In this document: positions 60,581-64,000 of the stretch, piece after piece | Layout: every line of letters begins with the position of its first letter | How positions within the stretch are numbered: position 1 is the stretch's first letter | Origin: Burkholderia savannae | Lineage (GTDB): Bacteria; Pseudomonadota; Gammaproteobacteria; Burkholderiales; Burkholderiaceae | Direction: 5' to 3' | Length of the DNA: 64,000 nucleotides | Assembly: GCF_001524445.2 (NCBI RefSeq) | Contig: NZ_CP013419.1 | Location: 124,001 to 188,000, forward strand | Program-made: the position numbers and the translations under genes | Notes under the pieces: model-generated | The model's database searches: none | Seen by the model: the letters and a program-made list of their open reading frames with translations, nothing else | Told to the model about the DNA's origin: nothing

Positions 60581-63142
60581 ATGAAAATTGTCAAACCCAA
60601 TACGCTTGCACTGCTCTACCGAACACTGCGCTTCGAAGGCGTCGACCGGCTGTCGATCGGCGCGCTCGCGCTCTTTCCGCTGCGCGCTGACGCACCTGTC
60701 GGCCCTGATGACCTCGCGACCGAGACAGAGCTCTGGCAAGTTGCACAACAGATGTTCGACGAACACGCACTGCTTGACGAAGGCTTTCCGAAGCCGGCAG
60801 GTGAATTTCTCGTCTACGGCAACGTGTATGCACCTGCGTGCGAACGCGGCGCGCGCACGTCTATCGCGGTACGCGCGCGCATCGGTGCGACGTGCAAGGA
60901 ACGGCTCGTCGACGTGCGAGCGTCCGCGCCGCTTGCCGATTTCCGCGCGTTGCTGGCCTCGGATCGCGAGCGTGTGCGCCATCTCGGGCCATTGGACGCC
61001 CGCTGGCAGGCGAATCATTGGCCTCATCTCCCCCCCGGCACACGCGCCGAGTACTTCCACGCAGCGCCACGCGACCAACGGATCGCCGGATTCTGGCGCG
61101 GCGGCGAGAGCATCGAGCTCGTCAATATGCATGCGGATCGGCCGATCATCGCGGGCGCGCTACCGCGTCTGCGGGCGCGCTGCTTCGTCGAGCGCATGGT
61201 CGGCGGCGTCGCGCGCGTTGACACGTGTCCAATGCGTGCGGAAACCGTCTGGCTGTTCCCCGGCGCGGTCTGCGGAATCATCCTGTATCGCGCGCTCGCT
61301 GCGATCGACGACGAAGACGGCGATGATGTCGTGCGCGTGATCGCCGGCTGGGAATGCGCCGACGCTCCGCCGCTGGCCGACGATGCTTACATCGGCCAGC
61401 CGATGATCGAAGATCGGCGTCCGCTCGCGAACGCCGCCGCGCTGGCAGAAAGCGTCGACGATGAAGCGCGCGCCAATACTGGCCCCGACGTGGACCGTAT
61501 GGCGGCCGTGTCGGCCTCGCACACGAAACCGCCTGTACTGGACCTGTCCGAGCTCGAACGGGATGCGGCGGCACTCGCCGTACAAACCGACGCGTTGCTC
61601 GCCGAACACGGCCTGACCGAAGCCGATATCACGCGGCTACTGCCCGCGCGCGTCGCACCCACCGACCTGAACTTGGACGAACTCGCCGCGCTCGCAGCGG
61701 AACTCAACGCGCAGACCGAGCAATGGCAAACGCAGTGTTGCGCATCAGCGGTAGCCGGCGTGCAAAACGCCACTCCGCCGTCGTCATCGTCTCCTTGGTC
61801 GCCGGAATCGGACGACGCACCACTCGTCAAACTGCTCCGGCAAGCCGACGCGCAAGCCCGCGCGCTCGTCGAGCAGCTCGGCTTATCGCGCGCGCAGGTG
61901 CAGGCGGCTGCGCACGACCGGCCCGAGCTTGCCGCGCTCGTGGACGCGCTCGATGCACCGCTCGACCTCGGCGCGCTAACGACAGGCCTCGCGGCGCCCG
62001 GTAACCGCGAAGCGATTGCACCGGATGCGCTGGTCGCCCCCGAACAGCCGCCCGCCAATCAGCTCGACGATGCCGCGCTAGCGCTCCCCGCCGCTTCGCA
62101 GATCAGCGGTGCGGCGCCCGCGCCCCCGCTCACGCGCGAGTTGGTCATCGAACGCCACGCCCATGGGCTCGGCTTCGCCGGCCTCGATCTGAGCGATCTG
62201 GATCTCTCGTCGGCAGCGCTCGAGCACGCGGATTTCCGCGATGCACACCTCGAGCGAACCTGCTTCGCAGGCTGCAAGCTGTCCGGCGCGTCGTTCGAGC
62301 GCGCCCTGATGTCGCATGCGGACTTCTCGAACGCGGACCTGAGCGAGACGACGCTTGTACAAGCGTCCGCGCCCGATGCATCGTTCCGAGGCGCCACGCT
62401 CGACCGCGCGCGCCTCGACCGCACCGACTTCACCAACTGCGACTTCACGCGCGCGTCGCTCGTCGACAGCCGCTGCGTGGGAGCGCAATTCGATGCAAGC
62501 GCGATGTCTGCGCTCACCGCCGCGCGACTCGATGGCGCGCATGCGAGCTTTGCTGGCTGCACACTCGACGCCGCCGATTTCACGTCCGCGCGCTTGCCGC
62601 GCGCGAACTTCCAGCACGCAACGCTTACGGACGCAACGTTCGCGTCGGCGCAATGTGACGGCGTCGAATGGCATGCCGCGCAAGCGCCGCACGCTCGATT
62701 TCACGCGGCATCGCTGCGCGGATCGCGCGCGGACGCGGCGACGTCGTTCCGGCAGGCCAACCTGAGCAGGGCGTCGCTCGACGATGCGAACTGGGACGGC
62801 GCGGACCTGAGTCACGCGAATCTGCACAAGGCGACGCTCGATCGCGCGAGCCTCGTTCATGCGATCGCGAGCGGCACGCAACTGACCCTGACAAGCGCAC
62901 GGCACGCCGATCTGGCAAAGGCCGATCTATCACACGCGGACATGCGCTTCTCGAACCTGTTCGGCACATCGCTACGCCGCACACGGCTCAACGGTGCCCA
63001 ACTTCAATCGAGCAACCTGTACGGCGCCGATTGCTATGGCACGGCGCTCAGCCGATCACAGTTCGACGGCGCGAACGTCTATCGAACCCTGCTTGACGTG
63101 CCGGTCCACCTCTTAACAGAAATCGCCCGCCGATCCATTTGA
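60581..63142 (+). CDS. tagB: TagB-type pentapeptide-repeat protein of T6SS-5 (DUF2169 + pentapeptides)
   Basis: An 853-residue protein. The N-terminal about 280 residues form a DUF2169 domain (KPNTLALLYRTLRFEGVDRL, then FLVYGNVYAPA, LGPLDARWQANHWPHLPPGT and ELVNMHADRPIIAG), which in other T6SS acts as VgrG-loading chaperone. Residues 290-525 are a helical linker. Residues 530-853 are A(D/N)Lxx pentapeptide repeats forming a right-handed beta-helix. It follows vgrG after 25 bases, so it probably docks on the VgrG tip. Named by position and architecture against the B. pseudomallei cluster. Confidence 0.88.
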   Translation: MKIVKPNTLALLYRTLRFEGVDRLSIGALALFPLRADAPVGPDDLATETELWQVAQQMFDEHALLDEGFPKPAGEFLVYGNVYAPACERGARTSIAVRARIGATCKERLVDVRASAPLADFRALLASDRERVRHLGPLDARWQANHWPHLPPGTRAEYFHAAPRDQRIAGFWRGGESIELVNMHADRPIIAGALPRLRARCFVERMVGGVARVDTCPMRAETVWLFPGAVCGIILYRALAAIDDEDGDDVVRVIAGWECADAPPLADDAYIGQPMIEDRRPLANAAALAESVDDEARANTGPDVDRMAAVSASHTKPPVLDLSELERDAAALAVQTDALLAEHGLTEADITRLLPARVAPTDLNLDELAALAAELNAQTEQWQTQCCASAVAGVQNATPPSSSSPWSPESDDAPLVKLLRQADAQARALVEQLGLSRAQVQAAAHDRPELAALVDALDAPLDLGALTTGLAAPGNREAIAPDALVAPEQPPANQLDDAALALPAASQISGAAPAPPLTRELVIERHAHGLGFAGLDLSDLDLSSAALEHADFRDAHLERTCFAGCKLSGASFERALMSHADFSNADLSETTLVQASAPDASFRGATLDRARLDRTDFTNCDFTRASLVDSRCVGAQFDASAMSALTAARLDGAHASFAGCTLDAADFTSARLPRANFQHATLTDATFASAQCDGVEWHAAQAPHARFHAASLRGSRADAATSFRQANLSRASLDDANWDGADLSHANLHKATLDRASLVHAIASGTQLTLTSARHADLAKADLSHADMRFSNLFGTSLRRTRLNGAQLQSSNLYGADCYGTALSRSQFDGANVYRTLLDVPVHLLTEIARRSI

Positions 63143-63150
63143 CGATACCG

Positions 63151-64000
63151 ATGTCCGACATCCTTCAGGCGGCACTTGCCACCCTCGCCGACACCCGCAC
63201 ACTATCCGGCGTCGATCTTTCGTATGCCGATCTTTCGCGGCGCGACCTGTCCGTCTGCACATTCGACCGCGTGATCTTGCGCGGCGCGAACCTCTCGGGA
63301 TCGCAGCTCGACACGACGTGCTGGCTGCATTGCGACCTGACGGGCGCACGCGTTGACGGCGCAACACTCGGCGGATCGAGCTGGCACGCGGTCGCGTTGC
63401 ACGGCGCGAGCCTGTGCGCGACAACGGGAGACGCGTTTGCGATGACAGACGCCGATCTCGCCGAAGCGACGCTAACCGACACGCTTTGGGCGCGCTCGAC
63501 GTTCGAGCGCTGCGACCTCACTGCCGCACAGTGCACAGGGGCAAAGCTGCAGCGTTGCGAAACCGTCGATTGCCGCTTCGAGCACACCAACTTCGCGAAC
63601 GCCGAACTCGAGCGCTTCGCAGCGATGCACGCCGACCTGTCGACCGCCCGCTTTGACGCCACGCGTCTGACGAACGCGCTCCTCACTAACGCGGATCTGT
63701 GCGGGCAACGCTTCGACCACTGCGAACTAACAATGACGCATTTCAACGGCGCAAAGCTGTCCGGCAGTGATTTCAGCAGCGCATCGCTCGTGCAGACGAT
63801 GTTCTTCGATGCCGACCTCGAATGCGCGACGCTCGCTGGTGCGCGCGGCCGCCATACTCGCTTCGCGGACGCGACGCTCGTTGGCGCCAACCTCACCGGG
63901 GCGGCATTCGACGAAACTGATTTCGCGCGCGCGCGCTTGTCTTCAGCAAACGCCCGTGGGTTGCGTGCACAGATGTCGCTCTTCGCGCATGCCGATTGCG
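63151..64000 (+). CDS. tagC: TagC-type pentapeptide-repeat protein of T6SS-5 (3' end outside window)
   Basis: Starts MSDILQAALATLADTRTLSG and consists from residue 18 almost wholly of five-residue repeats (VDLSYADLSRRDLSVCTFDR, then GANLTGAAFDETDFARARLS). The frame is open to the window end, 283 codons visible. It begins eight bases after the TagB stop. No DUF2169 domain is present, unlike the gene before it. The pair is typical of T6SS-5; the exact role is not known. Confidence 0.87.
   Translation, partial: MSDILQAALATLADTRTLSGVDLSYADLSRRDLSVCTFDRVILRGANLSGSQLDTTCWLHCDLTGARVDGATLGGSSWHAVALHGASLCATTGDAFAMTDADLAEATLTDTLWARSTFERCDLTAAQCTGAKLQRCETVDCRFEHTNFANAELERFAAMHADLSTARFDATRLTNALLTNADLCGQRFDHCELTMTHFNGAKLSGSDFSSASLVQTMFFDADLECATLAGARGRHTRFADATLVGANLTGAAFDETDFARARLSSANARGLRAQMSLFAHADC

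Noticed and set aside
1..64000. tRNA or rRNA genes
   Set aside because: No cloverleaf-compatible or ribosomal sequence was noticed on either strand; a covariance-model scan was not possible here.

Overview
The window is high-GC DNA from a member of the Burkholderia pseudomallei complex, most likely the second chromosome. The right third has the diagnostic gene set: a BimA-type trimeric autotransporter with its TibC-like partner, the VirA/VirG two-component pair, and the host-cell-contact type VI secretion cluster T6SS-5 (tssA, tssB, tssC, hcp, tssE, tssF, tssG, clpV, vgrG with the long fusogenic C-terminus, and two pentapeptide-repeat Tag genes, the second cut by the window end). The species cannot be fixed by eye. 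BimA here carries a WASP-like WH2 plus connector segment, which is closer to the Arp2/3-activating type described in B. thailandensis than to the B. pseudomallei type.

Layout. 1-3.1 kb: the end of a type I secretion operon (HlyD adaptor, TolC) and a lone 247-residue protein of unknown family behind an AT-rich promoter. 3.2-8.5 kb: a scrapyard of IS66, IS21 and IS3 fragments. 8.6-20.3 kb: a badly decayed P2-like prophage. It keeps parts of T, E/E', S, L, P and Q and a broken X, but R and the whole lysis cassette are intact. A 3.5-kb IS66 structure with an 8-bp target duplication sits inside gene E. 20.3-22.5 kb: a hicAB toxin-antitoxin pair and more IS remains. 23.1-25.5 kb: a metabolic island (L-cysteine desulfidase/serine dehydratase-like protein plus AzlC/AzlD exporter) between direct repeats of an IS5-type transposase.

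25.5-33.2 kb is a nested set of mobile elements. An IS5-type element lies in an IS110 transposase gene. Next to it, an IS66 element (8-bp target duplication) lies in an istB gene, and a serine-recombinase element lies inside the tnpC gene of that IS66. 34.0-36.6 kb: a DASS-type anion transporter with an Ldh_2-family dehydrogenase. 37.0-38.0 kb: a second trimeric autotransporter that shares the BimA anchor but has a different, acidic, AT-rich passenger. 38.2-39.3 kb: a dead IS5-type transposase. 39.8-44.2 kb: amidase, bimC, bimA and a small lipoprotein. 44.4 kb to the end: tssA, virG and virA on the minus strand, divergent from tssB onwards on the plus strand.

How the genes work together: BimC (a TibC-like protein) assists BimA, which nucleates actin at the bacterial pole. 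VirA/VirG is known in this group to sense the host cytosol and to switch on bim and T6SS-5 genes. T6SS-5 with its VgrG C-terminal domain fuses host membranes during cell-to-cell spread. The mobile-element zone shows heavy rearrangement upstream of this virulence island and contains the two most unusual mobile designs: a recombinase element docked in IS66 tnpC, and an IS66 that carries a small DNA-binding protein gene ringed by matching palindromes.
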